Part shown: positions 8,274-16,707 of the stretch, piece after piece
Layout: each line of letters opens with the position of its first letter
Position numbering within the stretch: the first letter of the stretch is position 1
Assembly: GCF_042433955.1 (NCBI RefSeq)
Contig: NZ_JBHLUH010000089.1
Location: 62,001 to 126,000, forward strand
Length of the DNA stretch: 64,000 bases
From: Phytohabitans kaempferiae
Lineage (GTDB): Bacteria; Actinomycetota; Actinomycetes; Mycobacteriales; Micromonosporaceae
Reading direction: 5' to 3'
The notes under the pieces: generated by a model
What the model was told of the DNA's origin: nothing
Databases searched by the model: none
The model's input: only the letters and a program-made list of their open reading frames with translations
Made by a program: the position numbers and the translations under genes

Positions 8274-9614
8274 ATGGCTGGGACGAGAAGGCGTACGGCG
8301 GTCGCCGGACTGGCGCTGGCGGTGGCCGCCGCCGGCGCGGTCGCGGTGGTGTCGGCGACAAACGCGCTGGCGGCGACCGGCTGCCGCGTCGACTACGCGG
8401 TGACCAGCCAGACGCCAGGGGCGTTCGGCGCGCGGGTCACCATCACCAACCTGGGCGACCAGGTCAGCGGCTGGCGTCTAATGTGGACGTACTCCGCCGG
8501 CCAGTCGGTCACGCAAACGCGCGGCGGCAGCCACACGCAGTCGGGCGTGCAGGTGACCGTGACCAACGGCCGCACCAACGGCACCATCGGCACGGGCGGC
8601 ACCGCCGCGGTCACGCTGAGCGGCACGTGGAGCGGCGCCAACCCGGTGCCGGCGAGCTTCACGCTCAACGGGGTCGCCTGCACCGGGGTCGTCGATGCGC
8701 CGGCCGCCACGCCGCCGGCCAGCTATCCCAACCCCGGCCGGGTCACCGGCGACACCGGCGCGCACGACCCCACAGTGGTGCGGGCGCCGGACGGGCGGTA
8801 CCTGCTCGCCACCACCGGCAACAACATCGCGCTCAAGACGTCGACCGACCGCACCGCGTGGCGCAACGCGGGCGCCGCCTTCCCGGGCGGGGCGCCGTGG
8901 ACCAGCCCGTACACCGGCGGCTCGGCCAACCTGTGGGCGCCTGACATCTCGTACCGCAATGGACAGTACTATCTGTACTACTCGGCCTCGACGTTCGGCT
9001 CGCAGCGGTCGGCCATCTTCCTCGCCACCAGCCCCACCGCCGCCTCCGGCTCGTGGACCCACCAGGGTCTGATCATCGAGAGCAGCAACGCGGTCAACTA
9101 CAACGCGATCGATCCCAACCTCATCGTCGACCAGAGTGGACAGTGGTGGCTGAGCTTCGGCTCGTTCTGGAGCGGCATCAAGATGATCCGCCTCGATGCC
9201 GGCACAGGCAAGCGTTCCACATCGGACACGGCGGTGCGGGCACTGGCCACGCGCACGACGGCGGGCGGCGCGGTCGAGGCGCCGGTCATCCACCGCCGCG
9301 GCGGCTACTACTACCTGTGGATCTCGTTCGACCGGTGCTGCCAGGGCGCGGCCAGCACGTACCGCGTGATGGTGGGGCGCTCGACCTCGGTGACCGGTCC
9401 GTACGTCGACCGCAATGGCACGCCCCTCACCTCCGGCGGCGGCACGCAGGTGCTCGCCGGCCACGGCTCGATCCACGGCCCCGGCCACCAGGCGGTGCTC
9501 ACCGACACCGACGGCGACGTGCTCTTCTACCACTACTACGCCAACAACGGCGCGGCGCTGCTCGGCATCAACCTGATCGGCTACGACGCGGCCGGCTGGC
9601 CCTTCGTCTACTGA
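8274..9614 (+). CDS. Secreted CBM2-GH43 endo-alpha-1,5-L-arabinanase
   Basis: This 446-residue extracellular enzyme cleaves alpha-1,5-arabinan. A signal peptide (MAGTRRRTAVAG..., cleavage after about residue 33) is followed by a family 2 carbohydrate-binding module at about 35-140 (CRVDYAVTSQ, WRLMWTYSAGQSV, FTLNGVAC) and a short Pro/Ala linker. The GH43 five-bladed propeller domain fills the rest. Its catalytic trio is visible: Asp in HDPTVV near 164, Asp in NAIDPNL near 279 and Glu in VEAPVI near 336. The CBM2 would anchor it to plant cell wall. It stands alone, with its own promoter, operator and downstream hairpin. Confidence 0.92.
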   Translation: MAGTRRRTAVAGLALAVAAAGAVAVVSATNALAATGCRVDYAVTSQTPGAFGARVTITNLGDQVSGWRLMWTYSAGQSVTQTRGGSHTQSGVQVTVTNGRTNGTIGTGGTAAVTLSGTWSGANPVPASFTLNGVACTGVVDAPAATPPASYPNPGRVTGDTGAHDPTVVRAPDGRYLLATTGNNIALKTSTDRTAWRNAGAAFPGGAPWTSPYTGGSANLWAPDISYRNGQYYLYYSASTFGSQRSAIFLATSPTAASGSWTHQGLIIESSNAVNYNAIDPNLIVDQSGQWWLSFGSFWSGIKMIRLDAGTGKRSTSDTAVRALATRTTAGGAVEAPVIHRRGGYYYLWISFDRCCQGAASTYRVMVGRSTSVTGPYVDRNGTPLTSGGGTQVLAGHGSIHGPGHQAVLTDTDGDVLFYHYYANNGAALLGINLIGYDAAGWPFVY

Positions 9615-9630
9615 CCCGCGCGGCTCCCGC

Positions 9631-9657
9631 CCGGCAGGCAGGCTCCACGCCTGCCGG
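9631..9657 (+). terminator. Hairpin downstream of the arabinanase gene
   Basis: CCGGCAGGC (9631-9639) and GCCTGCCGG (9649-9657) form a perfect nine-pair stem with a nine-base loop, starting 17 bases after the stop codon. There is no U-tract, which is usual for actinomycete terminators. Confidence 0.6.
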
Positions 9658-9759
9658 CCGCGGGCGCGCTCTCCCCGGGCCCCGGCCGGCGACGGCCGCC
9701 CTCGCCGAGGCGCCGCCCACGCCGCGTACGCGGAAGCTCGCGACCTCGCAGACCTGGGC

Positions 9760-10311
9760 TCAGCCCCACTCGGCGCGCAGGGCCGCGTACACGTACTCGT
9801 CGCGCCAGGCGCCCTTCACCGCCACGACCTGGCGGAAGTGCGCTTCGCGGCGCATGCCCAGCCGCTCCAGCACGGCGGCCGAGGCGGCGTTGGCGGCGGA
9901 GCAGCGGCCGACGACGCGGTGCAGGCGCAGCCCCCCGAAGGCGATCCGGAGCAGCTCGCGGGCGGCCTCGGTCGCGTAGCCGGAGCCCTGGTGGCGGGGG
10001 TCGAGCACGTACCCGATCTCGCCCTGCCGGTGCCGCTCGCTCAGCCACACCAGCTCGACCTGGCCGACCACGACGCCGTCGGCCCGGCGGGCGGCGGCGA
10101 GGCTGAGGCAGTCGCCCTCCTTGACCAGCGCGTCCTCGCGGACCATCCGGTCGACGGCCACGCGCACCTGCTCCCGGTCGCGGGGCTCCCAGAGCATGTG
10201 GTGGGCCACCTCCGGCAGCCGCTGGTAGGCCCACACGGCGTCCAGGTCACCCATCGTGAACGGGCGGAGCAGGAGCCGTTCGGTCACGATCGGGTACGCG
10301 GGCCGGAGCAC
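9760..10311 (-). CDS. GNAT acetyltransferase, RimJ/RimL type
   Basis: The 183-residue protein has the RimJ/RimL signature: TERLLLRPFTMGDLDAVWAY at the start, GEIGYVLDPRHQGSGYATEA (acetyl-CoA-binding motif A, QGSGYA) near residue 100, and ANAASAAVLERLGMRREAHF near 140. Such enzymes acetylate N-termini of ribosomal proteins or small amines; the substrate here is unknown. The GTG at 10311 lacks a clear ribosome site and may be leaderless. Confidence 0.85.
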   Translation of the reverse strand: MLRPAYPIVTERLLLRPFTMGDLDAVWAYQRLPEVAHHMLWEPRDREQVRVAVDRMVREDALVKEGDCLSLAAARRADGVVVGQVELVWLSERHRQGEIGYVLDPRHQGSGYATEAARELLRIAFGGLRLHRVVGRCSAANAASAAVLERLGMRREAHFRQVVAVKGAWRDEYVYAALRAEWG

Positions 10312-10396
10312 TTGTGGATCTTATCGGAGCGCCCGGCCGGTGGCCGCACCGCCGTCGACGGCCGCGCGGCGGCCCGGGAGCCGCCGCGCTCCGCGC

Positions 10397-11227
10397 TCAC
10401 CAGGTGGCGAACACGCGGGCCTGGCCGCCGGAGCCACCTTGGTACGGGATGAGGCCCACCATGATGGTCGCGCCGGTCCGGGGTACGCGGTCGAGGTTGG
10501 CGAGGTTCTCGACGCCGTACCGGTCCGCGCCGGTGAGGATCAGGTGCGTGTCGAATGTGGACGAGTTTCCGGGGTCGATGCTGAGCGTGTCCACGCCGAG
10601 GCTGCGGATGCGGCGGTGGCGCAGCAGCCACTCGCACGCCTCCGGGCTGAAGCCGGGGAAGTGCAGCGTCCCGCCCGCGTCGGTGCCCCGGTAGGCGTCC
10701 GGGTCGCCGACCTTCGCGCCCCAGCCCGAGTACATGAGGACGGCGGCGTCCCGCGGGATCCGGCCGTACCGCCGCTCGAAGCCCTTGATGTCGTCGACCG
10801 TGACGGTCGTGTCGGGGTCGCGGGCGGCGCGGGCCGCGATGTCGACGACCACGGCGGGGACGAGCAGCTCGGCCGGCTGGAGCTCGGGGGAGAGGCGGCC
10901 GCCGGGCGTGAAGTGGCCAGGCGCGTCGACGTGCGTGCCGTAGTGCTCGAGGATCCGCCACTCCTGCATGTAGTAGCCGTTCTCCTCGACGGTCACGTAC
11001 GTGCGGCGGCTCGCCTCCTCGCCCACGGCGAAGGCGGGGAAGGTGGTGGTGAGCGGGTACGTGAGGTCGCGCAGCCCGCGCCGCGGCGCCGGATGGTGGC
11101 CGCCGCCGGCCTGGGCCGGCCGCTCCAGCGCGGCGGTCGCGGCGATCGCGGCGGCGCCGACGAGCGCGGCCCGGCGGGAGAGCGCCCCGCCCCGGCCGGT
11201 CTGCTTGAGACACTCCTCTGTGCACAT
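10397..11227 (-). CDS. Cyclase-family metal hydrolase with Tat-like signal
   Basis: The 276-residue protein belongs to the cyclase family (PF04199), which includes bacterial kynurenine formamidases. The metal-binding motif HYGTHVDAPGHF is intact near residue 95. The N-terminus holds twin arginines (LSRRAALVGAAAIAATAALE), so Tat export is likely and the usual cytoplasmic kynurenine role less so. The ATG at 11227 is preceded by GGAG at a good distance; the longer frame has no signal. Substrate unknown. It is divergent from the AlkZ-like gene by about 70 bases. Confidence 0.85.
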   Translation of the reverse strand: MCTEECLKQTGRGGALSRRAALVGAAAIAATAALERPAQAGGGHHPAPRRGLRDLTYPLTTTFPAFAVGEEASRRTYVTVEENGYYMQEWRILEHYGTHVDAPGHFTPGGRLSPELQPAELLVPAVVVDIAARAARDPDTTVTVDDIKGFERRYGRIPRDAAVLMYSGWGAKVGDPDAYRGTDAGGTLHFPGFSPEACEWLLRHRRIRSLGVDTLSIDPGNSSTFDTHLILTGADRYGVENLANLDRVPRTGATIMVGLIPYQGGSGGQARVFATW

Positions 11228-11297
11228 GTGACCTGGCTCCTCTCTGGGTCCTCCCAGCACTAAACGCGCTGTCGGACCCGGGCGCTAGCGTGTCGGC

Positions 11298-12362
11298 GTG
11301 ATCGTTCTGGACCGCCGCGCGCTCAACCGGGCCCTGCTCGCCCGCCAGCTCCTGCTGCGCCGCCACGAGATGGGCGTGGCGGCCGCGCTCGAACACCTCG
11401 TGGGGCTCCAGGCGCAGGAGCCGCAGGAGCCGTACACGGGGCTGTGGAGCCGCCTCGCCGGCTTCGACCCGCTGGAGCTGTCCGGGCTGATCGAGCGGCG
11501 GGCGGCAGTGCGCACGCTGCTGATGCGCCGCACGCTGCACCTGGTCGTGGCGGGCGACGCGCTGGCGCTGCGGGCGGTGCACCAGCCGATGCTGGAGGCC
11601 CGGATGTGGGCGACGCTGCGGCGCGACCTGCCCGGCGTCGACCTGGCCGAGCTGGCCGTCGCGGGACGCCCGCTCTTCGAGGGCGAGCCGCGCATGCTCA
11701 CCGACGCCGCGCGCGCGGTCGCCGACCGCTGGCCGGGCGTGGCACCGCGCGACCTGGGCGACGCGCTCAGCTGCCTGCTGCCGCTGGTGCAGGTGCCGCC
11801 GCGCGGCCTCTGGGGGCAGAAGGGCGCCGCGCGCCACGTCACCGTCGACCGGTGGCTGGGCGATTCTCCCGTACCGGCGACGCCGATGGCCGTCGACGGG
11901 CTGGTGCTGCGCTACCTCGCCGCGTACGGGCCGGCCGCCACCGCCGACATCCGCGCCTGGTCGGGGCTGAGCGGGCTGCGTGAGTCGGTCGAGCGGCTGC
12001 GGCCGGGGCTGCGCACCTTCCGCGACGAGCGCTGGCGCGAGCTGCTCGACGTGCCCGACGGCGCGCTGCCCGACCCGGAGACGCCGGCGCCGCCGCGGTT
12101 CCTGCCCGCGTTCGACAACGCGGTGCTGGGGTTCGACGACCGGGGCCGCGTCATCGACGCCGAGCACCGGGGGCTGAGCGTGCGGGGCGCGCGGTTCCTG
12201 CTGGTCGACGGCCGGGTCGCGGGCACCTGGGAGGTGCGGGAGGGCGAGCTGCGGATCGAGCCGCTGCGGACGTTGACGAGGCGCGAGCGCGACGAGGTGG
12301 GCGCGGAGGCCGAGGGCCTGGCCGCGCTGCACGCCGCCACGAGGATCAGGCTGGCGACGTAG
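11298..12362 (+). CDS. AlkZ-like winged-helix DNA-binding protein (PF06224)
   Basis: The 354-residue protein has the layout of the HTH_42/YcaQ family: ALNRALLARQLLLRR at the start, then LVGLQAQEP near residue 35. In Streptomyces AlkZ, a DNA glycosylase that unhooks interstrand crosslinks, the catalytic element is a Q-x-Q motif at this place, and QAQ fits it. Three winged-helix repeats are expected; the C-terminal third has FLPAFDNAVLGFDDRGRV, common in the family. The GTG at 11298 has no obvious ribosome site and may be leaderless. Glycosylase activity is inferred from family and motif. Confidence 0.8.
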   Translation: MIVLDRRALNRALLARQLLLRRHEMGVAAALEHLVGLQAQEPQEPYTGLWSRLAGFDPLELSGLIERRAAVRTLLMRRTLHLVVAGDALALRAVHQPMLEARMWATLRRDLPGVDLAELAVAGRPLFEGEPRMLTDAARAVADRWPGVAPRDLGDALSCLLPLVQVPPRGLWGQKGAARHVTVDRWLGDSPVPATPMAVDGLVLRYLAAYGPAATADIRAWSGLSGLRESVERLRPGLRTFRDERWRELLDVPDGALPDPETPAPPRFLPAFDNAVLGFDDRGRVIDAEHRGLSVRGARFLLVDGRVAGTWEVREGELRIEPLRTLTRRERDEVGAEAEGLAALHAATRIRLAT

Positions 12363-12379
12363 CCGCGGTGTGGGTCTTG

Positions 12380-12451
12380 GCGGCTGCCTTGGGGGCGGCG
12401 GCTGCCTTGGGGGCGGCGGCTGCCTTGGAGGCGGCGGCTGCCTTGGAGGCG
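12380..12451. repeat. Four 18-bp tandem repeats
   Basis: Four copies of GCGGCTGCCTTGGnGGCG lie head to tail: the first two have G and the last two A at the variable base. On the minus strand they read as SKAAAA/PKAAAA units ending in a stop at 12346-12348, like the Lys/Ala tail of a histone-like protein, but that frame has a stop at 12535-12537 and no usable start between. It may be the tail of a decayed gene or simple slippage. The array starts 18 bases after the AlkZ-like stop codon. Confidence 0.75.
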
Positions 12452-12534
12452 GTTCGTCCTAGGATGCTTCGGGACGAAGGTGGCCCGCCGCAGCGGCGCC
12501 GCGACCTGTCGCCCGTTCGCCATCGCCCTGACCC

Positions 12535-12693
12535 CTAGGCGGTCGATGTACGAGGAACGTAAGGGTCTGGTACGGACCGCGGCGCGCGGCTCCCGCACGG
12601 GAGCGACCGTCCGCCCTCGGCGGCGCTCGGCGTCGCCGGCCGCTCGCGCCGCACCGCGAACCGCAGCAGGACGCCGCTGCCGGTGAAGGACAT
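12535..12693 (-). pseudogene. Possible N-terminal fragment of an ABC-2 permease
   Basis: A 52-codon frame opens at the ATG 12691-12693 with MSFTGSGVLLRFAVRRERP, which resembles the first residues of actinobacterial ABC exporter permeases (the pattern TGTGxLLRFALRRDR). Nothing membrane-like follows and the frame stops. I read it as a remnant, by pattern memory only. Confidence 0.25.
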
Positions 12694-12747
12694 GGATCTC
12701 AGGCTACGTCTCCGCCGCCGTTCTGTGTATGCGGGACACGGGCCGCG

Positions 12748-14985
12748 TCAGGCCGTCCACTCACGCTCGCTGGCGGGTACGTCCACCGGTTCGCGGCCGG
12801 CCGCCTGCACGCGCCACGGCGCCGGTTCGCCGGTCCGGCGGATCCGCACGTCGCCGTCGCCGGGCGTCACCGTGAACGTCGCCGCCGCGCTCCCGTCCGC
12901 CGCCGGCACCTCGACCACCGTCGCGGCCTCCACGTCGAACAGGCGCAGCGTCACGCCGTCCGCGTAGTCGTAGTCCGGCCGGTCCTCGCGGGCGCCCCAC
13001 GGCAGCACGGTCCCGGGGCGCACGTACACCGGCACCTCGTCGAAGCCGCACACCTCGCGCACCCAGCGCGGGCCCTCGACCACCTCGCCGGTCAGCAGGT
13101 GCGTCCACCGCCCGGCCGGGACGTAGTACGCGGTCTCGCCCGAGGCGGTGAAGACCGGCGCCACCAGCAGGCTGTCGCCGAGCATGTACTGCCGGTCCAG
13201 GTGCGTGCAGGCCGGGTCGTCCGGAAACTCGGCCACCATCGGCCGCATCACCGGCACGCCCTCACGGTGGGCGGTGACCGCCGCGCCGAAGAGGTACGGC
13301 ATCAGCCGAGCCTTCAGCCGCGTGAACCGGCGCAGCACCTCGACGGCCTCCTCGTCGAAGAGCCACGGCACGCGGTACGTCTGGTTGCCGTGCAGCCGGC
13401 TGTGCGACGACAGCAGTCCGAAGGGGATCCACCGCTTGAAGACGGCCGGGTCGGGGCGCCCCTCGAAGCCGCCGATGTCGTGGCTCCAGAATCCGAAGCC
13501 GGACAGCGCGAGCGACAGCCCGCCGCGCAGGCTCTCGGCCATCGACTCCAGTGTGGACTCGCTGTCGCCACCCCAGTGCACCGGAAACTTCTGGCCGCCG
13601 GCGGTGGCTGAGCGGGCGAACAGGACCGCCTCGCCCTCGCCCCGGTGTTCGCGGAGAAGCTCGAAGACCGTCTCGTTGTACAGGTGCGTGTAGTAGTTGT
13701 GCATCCGCTCGGGGTCGGAGCCGTCGTGCCACACCACGTCGGTGGGGATGCGCTCGCCGAAGTCCGACTTGAAGCAGTCGACGCCGAGGTCGAGCTGGGC
13801 GCGGAGCTTGTCGGCGTACCACCGGCGGGCGGCCGGGTTGGTGAAGTCGACGAGCCCCATGCCGGCCTGCCACTTGTCGGTCTGCCACACGCCGCCGTCC
13901 GGGGTGCGCACGAGGAAGCCGGCCGCCGCGCCCTCCGCGAAGAGCGCCGACCGCTGGGCGATGTACGGGTTGATCCAGAGGCTGATCCGCAGCCCGCGAT
14001 CGCGCAGCCGCTTGAGCATTCCGCGCGGGTCGGGGAAGGTGCGCGGGTCCCACTCGAAGTCGCACCAGTGGAACTCCCGCATCCAGAACGTGTCGAAGTG
14101 GAACACCGACAGCGGCAGGTCGCGCTCGGCCATGCCGTCCACGAAGCTGGTCACCGTCTCCTCGTCGTACGAGGTGGTGAACGACGTGGTCAGCCAGAGC
14201 CCGAACGACCACGGTGGCGGGAGCGCGGGGCGCCCGGTGAGCGCGGTGTACTTGCGCAGGATCTCCTTCGGCGTCGGCCCGTAGACGACGAAGTAGCGCA
14301 GCGCCTGCCCTTCGACGCTGAACTGCAACCGCGACACCGCCTCCGAGCCCACCTCGAACGAGACCAGGCCGGGATGGTCGACGAAAACGCCGTACCCCGC
14401 GTTGGTGAGGAGGAAGGGCACGTTCTTGTACGCCAGCTCGCTGCTGGTGCCGCCGTCCGCGTTCCAGATGTCGACGGTCTGGCCGTTCTTCACGAACGCG
14501 CCGAAGCGCTCGCCGAGCCCGTACACGTTGGCGCCCACGCCGAGCGACAGCTGCTCGCGGACGTAGTGGCGCCCGGCGTCCTCGATGAGCGCCATCGCCT
14601 TGTATCCGCTGCTGGTGAGCACCTTCCCGTCGGCCACGAACTCCATCCGCCACGGGTCGCGCTGGAACCGCACCGACAGTGCGCCGGCGGTCAGCGAGAG
14701 GTCCGTCACGGAGGCAGCACCATCCACCATGGAGAGATCGAAGAACGGGCCGGGGGAGACGCCACCGGTGAAGTGCGACACCGTCACGCCGATGACGTCG
14801 GGCATCGGCGACTGCGCGCGGACCGTCATCAGTGGACGGTTGAGCGTGTCGCCGCGGTGCTCCAGTCGCTTCGTCGGGGCGTACACGGTGAGCGAATCGC
14901 GGTCGGCGGTGTGGTCGTGCACCTGCGCGGGGTACAGGGGTTGGACGCCCTCGCGCATGTGCCAGTAGCCGTCGGTGAACTTCAA
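12748..14985 (-). CDS. yicI: Alpha-xylosidase, GH31 YicI type
   Basis: The 745-residue cytoplasmic enzyme removes alpha-xylose from xyloglucan oligosaccharides such as isoprimeverose. It matches E. coli YicI along its length: MKFTDGYW at the start, YGLGERFGAFVKNGQTV, RPALPPPWSFGLWLTTSFTT, the nucleophile motif KSDFGERIPTDV near residue 405, the acid/base motif HWGGDSES, and SGFGFWSHDIGGFEG. Translation begins at a TTG, supported by alignment with YicI's Met-Lys start and by ACGGAG just upstream. It follows the permease stop by ten bases and is the last gene of the ABC operon. Confidence 0.93.
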   Translation of the reverse strand: MKFTDGYWHMREGVQPLYPAQVHDHTADRDSLTVYAPTKRLEHRGDTLNRPLMTVRAQSPMPDVIGVTVSHFTGGVSPGPFFDLSMVDGAASVTDLSLTAGALSVRFQRDPWRMEFVADGKVLTSSGYKAMALIEDAGRHYVREQLSLGVGANVYGLGERFGAFVKNGQTVDIWNADGGTSSELAYKNVPFLLTNAGYGVFVDHPGLVSFEVGSEAVSRLQFSVEGQALRYFVVYGPTPKEILRKYTALTGRPALPPPWSFGLWLTTSFTTSYDEETVTSFVDGMAERDLPLSVFHFDTFWMREFHWCDFEWDPRTFPDPRGMLKRLRDRGLRISLWINPYIAQRSALFAEGAAAGFLVRTPDGGVWQTDKWQAGMGLVDFTNPAARRWYADKLRAQLDLGVDCFKSDFGERIPTDVVWHDGSDPERMHNYYTHLYNETVFELLREHRGEGEAVLFARSATAGGQKFPVHWGGDSESTLESMAESLRGGLSLALSGFGFWSHDIGGFEGRPDPAVFKRWIPFGLLSSHSRLHGNQTYRVPWLFDEEAVEVLRRFTRLKARLMPYLFGAAVTAHREGVPVMRPMVAEFPDDPACTHLDRQYMLGDSLLVAPVFTASGETAYYVPAGRWTHLLTGEVVEGPRWVREVCGFDEVPVYVRPGTVLPWGAREDRPDYDYADGVTLRLFDVEAATVVEVPAADGSAAATFTVTPGDGDVRIRRTGEPAPWRVQAAGREPVDVPASEREWTA

Positions 14986-14995
14986 CGTAGCTCCG

Positions 14996-15817
14996 TCACT
15001 TGATGGCCCCGGACATGATGCCCCGGGACAGGGTCCGCTGGAAGATCAGGAAGAACAGCACCGCCGGCAGGATGCCGAGCAGCGCCGAGGCGCTCGTGGT
15101 GGTGGCGTCCATCAGCCGGTCGCCCTGCAGCACGCCGAGCGCCACCGGAACGGTCTGCTTGTCGTTGGAGATGAGGAAGACCAGGGGCAGGAAGAACTCG
15201 TTCCAGGTCCAGATGAAGAAGAAGGTGAACAGCACCGACAGGCTCGGCCAGCTGATCGGCACCACCACCTTCCACAGTGTCCGGAGCTTGCCGGCGCCGT
15301 CCATCGCGGCCGCCTCGAGCATCTCCCGCGGAAACGTGGCGAAGACCGAGGAGAGCAAGTACGTGCCGAACGCGCTCTGGATCGCGGTGAAGATGATGAC
15401 GACGGCGAGCTGCGTGTTGTAGAGACCGACCTGTTTGGACAGGTAGTAGAGCGGGTAGACCAGCGCCTCCTGGGGGAGGAGGTTGGCCAGCAGGAAGAAG
15501 ACCAGGAACACGGAGCGGCCGCGGACCCGCCCGATGCCCAGCGCGTACGCGTTGAGCACCGAGACGACGACCGCCAGCACCGCCACCGAGCCGGCGATGA
15601 CGAGGCTGTTGACGAGCTTCTCGCCGAAGTCCACGCGGACCCAGAAGTCGGCGATTCCCTTGAGGTACAGGCCGTTCGGCAGCGACAGCGGCCCCTCGGT
15701 GGCGTACTCGTCGGGGCTCTTGACCGCGTTGAGGCCGACCAGCGCGAAGGGTGACAGCACCAGCAGCACCAGCACGGTGAGCGTGGCCAGGACGGCGGGC
15801 CGGAGCGCGCGGCTCAT
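14996..15817 (-). CDS. Sugar ABC transporter permease, MalG-like
   Basis: This 273-residue permease has about six membrane spans, beginning with LRPAVLATLTVLVLLVLSPF. The EAA loop is EMLEAAAMDGAGKLRTLWKV near residue 175, and it ends FQRTLSRGIMSGAIK, the typical MalG-type C-terminus. The ATG overlaps the upstream permease stop by four bases. With the adjacent binding protein, permease and alpha-xylosidase, the likely cargo is a xyloglucan-derived oligosaccharide. No ATPase is encoded in the operon. Confidence 0.92.
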   Translation of the reverse strand: MSRALRPAVLATLTVLVLLVLSPFALVGLNAVKSPDEYATEGPLSLPNGLYLKGIADFWVRVDFGEKLVNSLVIAGSVAVLAVVVSVLNAYALGIGRVRGRSVFLVFFLLANLLPQEALVYPLYYLSKQVGLYNTQLAVVIIFTAIQSAFGTYLLSSVFATFPREMLEAAAMDGAGKLRTLWKVVVPISWPSLSVLFTFFFIWTWNEFFLPLVFLISNDKQTVPVALGVLQGDRLMDATTTSASALLGILPAVLFFLIFQRTLSRGIMSGAIK

Positions 15818-16707
15818 GCGGCGTCCCGCCGCTCGTCGCGGCTCTGGATGCGCAGGAACGCGGTGGCCAGCACCACGATGATGAGCGCGAGCACGGTGGC
15901 GATCGCCGAGCCGTAGCCGACCTGCGCCTTCTCGAAGAAGTTCTGGTACGCGAAGTACGCCGGCACGAGCGTGGCGTTGCCCGGGCCGCCGCGGGTCAGC
16001 ACGTAGATCTGCCCGAAGATCTTCAGCGCGGCGATGGTGGTTGTCACGAGTACCACGTAGATTTCGGGCTTGATCTGGTGGACCGCGATGCGGGTGAACC
16101 GCCGCCACCATCCCGCCCCGTCGATCGACGCCGCCTCGTAGAGTTCTGGGTCGACCCGCTGGAGCCCGGACATGAACATCACGACCGGATAGCCGACCTG
16201 AAACCAGATCATCACGACCATCACGCTGTAGAGCGCGTACGCCGGGTCGCCGAGCCAGTTCTTGGCGAGGGCGTCGAGTCCGGCGCTGGTGAGGATCGCG
16301 TTGAGCCCGCCGAAGCTGGGGTTGAGGATCCAGCCCCACACGATGCCGGTGACCGCGACCGGCAGCACCTGTGGAAGGTAGAAGCCGGAGCGGAGCGCGC
16401 TCGCGGTGCGCGGGCCGATCGCCTTCGCGACGTAGTCGAAGAGGACGGCGGCCAGCACCAGACCCAACAGCGTCGGTACGACCGCCATCGCCACGATGAG
16501 GAAGAGGATGTTGCGGAACGACGCCCAGAAGTTGTCGTCCCGCAGCAGCCGCGCGTAGTTGTCCAGCCCGATCCATTCGGGGGTACCCACCCCCTGCCAC
16601 CGGGTGAAGCTGATGCCGACGTTCATCACGAGCGGCACCACGATGACCACCAGTGAGAGGAGCGCGCCGGGGATCAGGAAGGCGGCGTACCCCCGATGGG
16701 ATCTCAT
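15814..16707 (-). CDS. Sugar ABC transporter permease, MalF-like
   Basis: The 297-residue permease starts MRSHRGYAAFLIPGALLSLV and lacks the long periplasmic insertion of the maltose MalF above. Conserved items are IGLDNYARLLRDDNFWASFR and the EAA loop ELYEAASIDGAGWWRRFTRI near residue 200. Its start overlaps the binding-protein stop (ATGA) and its stop overlaps the next permease start, so translation of all three is coupled. The cargo is inferred from the alpha-xylosidase. Confidence 0.92.
   Translation of the reverse strand: MRSHRGYAAFLIPGALLSLVVIVVPLVMNVGISFTRWQGVGTPEWIGLDNYARLLRDDNFWASFRNILFLIVAMAVVPTLLGLVLAAVLFDYVAKAIGPRTASALRSGFYLPQVLPVAVTGIVWGWILNPSFGGLNAILTSAGLDALAKNWLGDPAYALYSVMVVMIWFQVGYPVVMFMSGLQRVDPELYEAASIDGAGWWRRFTRIAVHQIKPEIYVVLVTTTIAALKIFGQIYVLTRGGPGNATLVPAYFAYQNFFEKAQVGYGSAIATVLALIIVVLATAFLRIQSRDERRDAA

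Noticed and set aside
12346..12534. Histone-like Lys/Ala-rich gene on the minus strand
   Set aside because: The frame has no ATG, GTG or TTG start between its in-frame stop at 12535 and the repeat.
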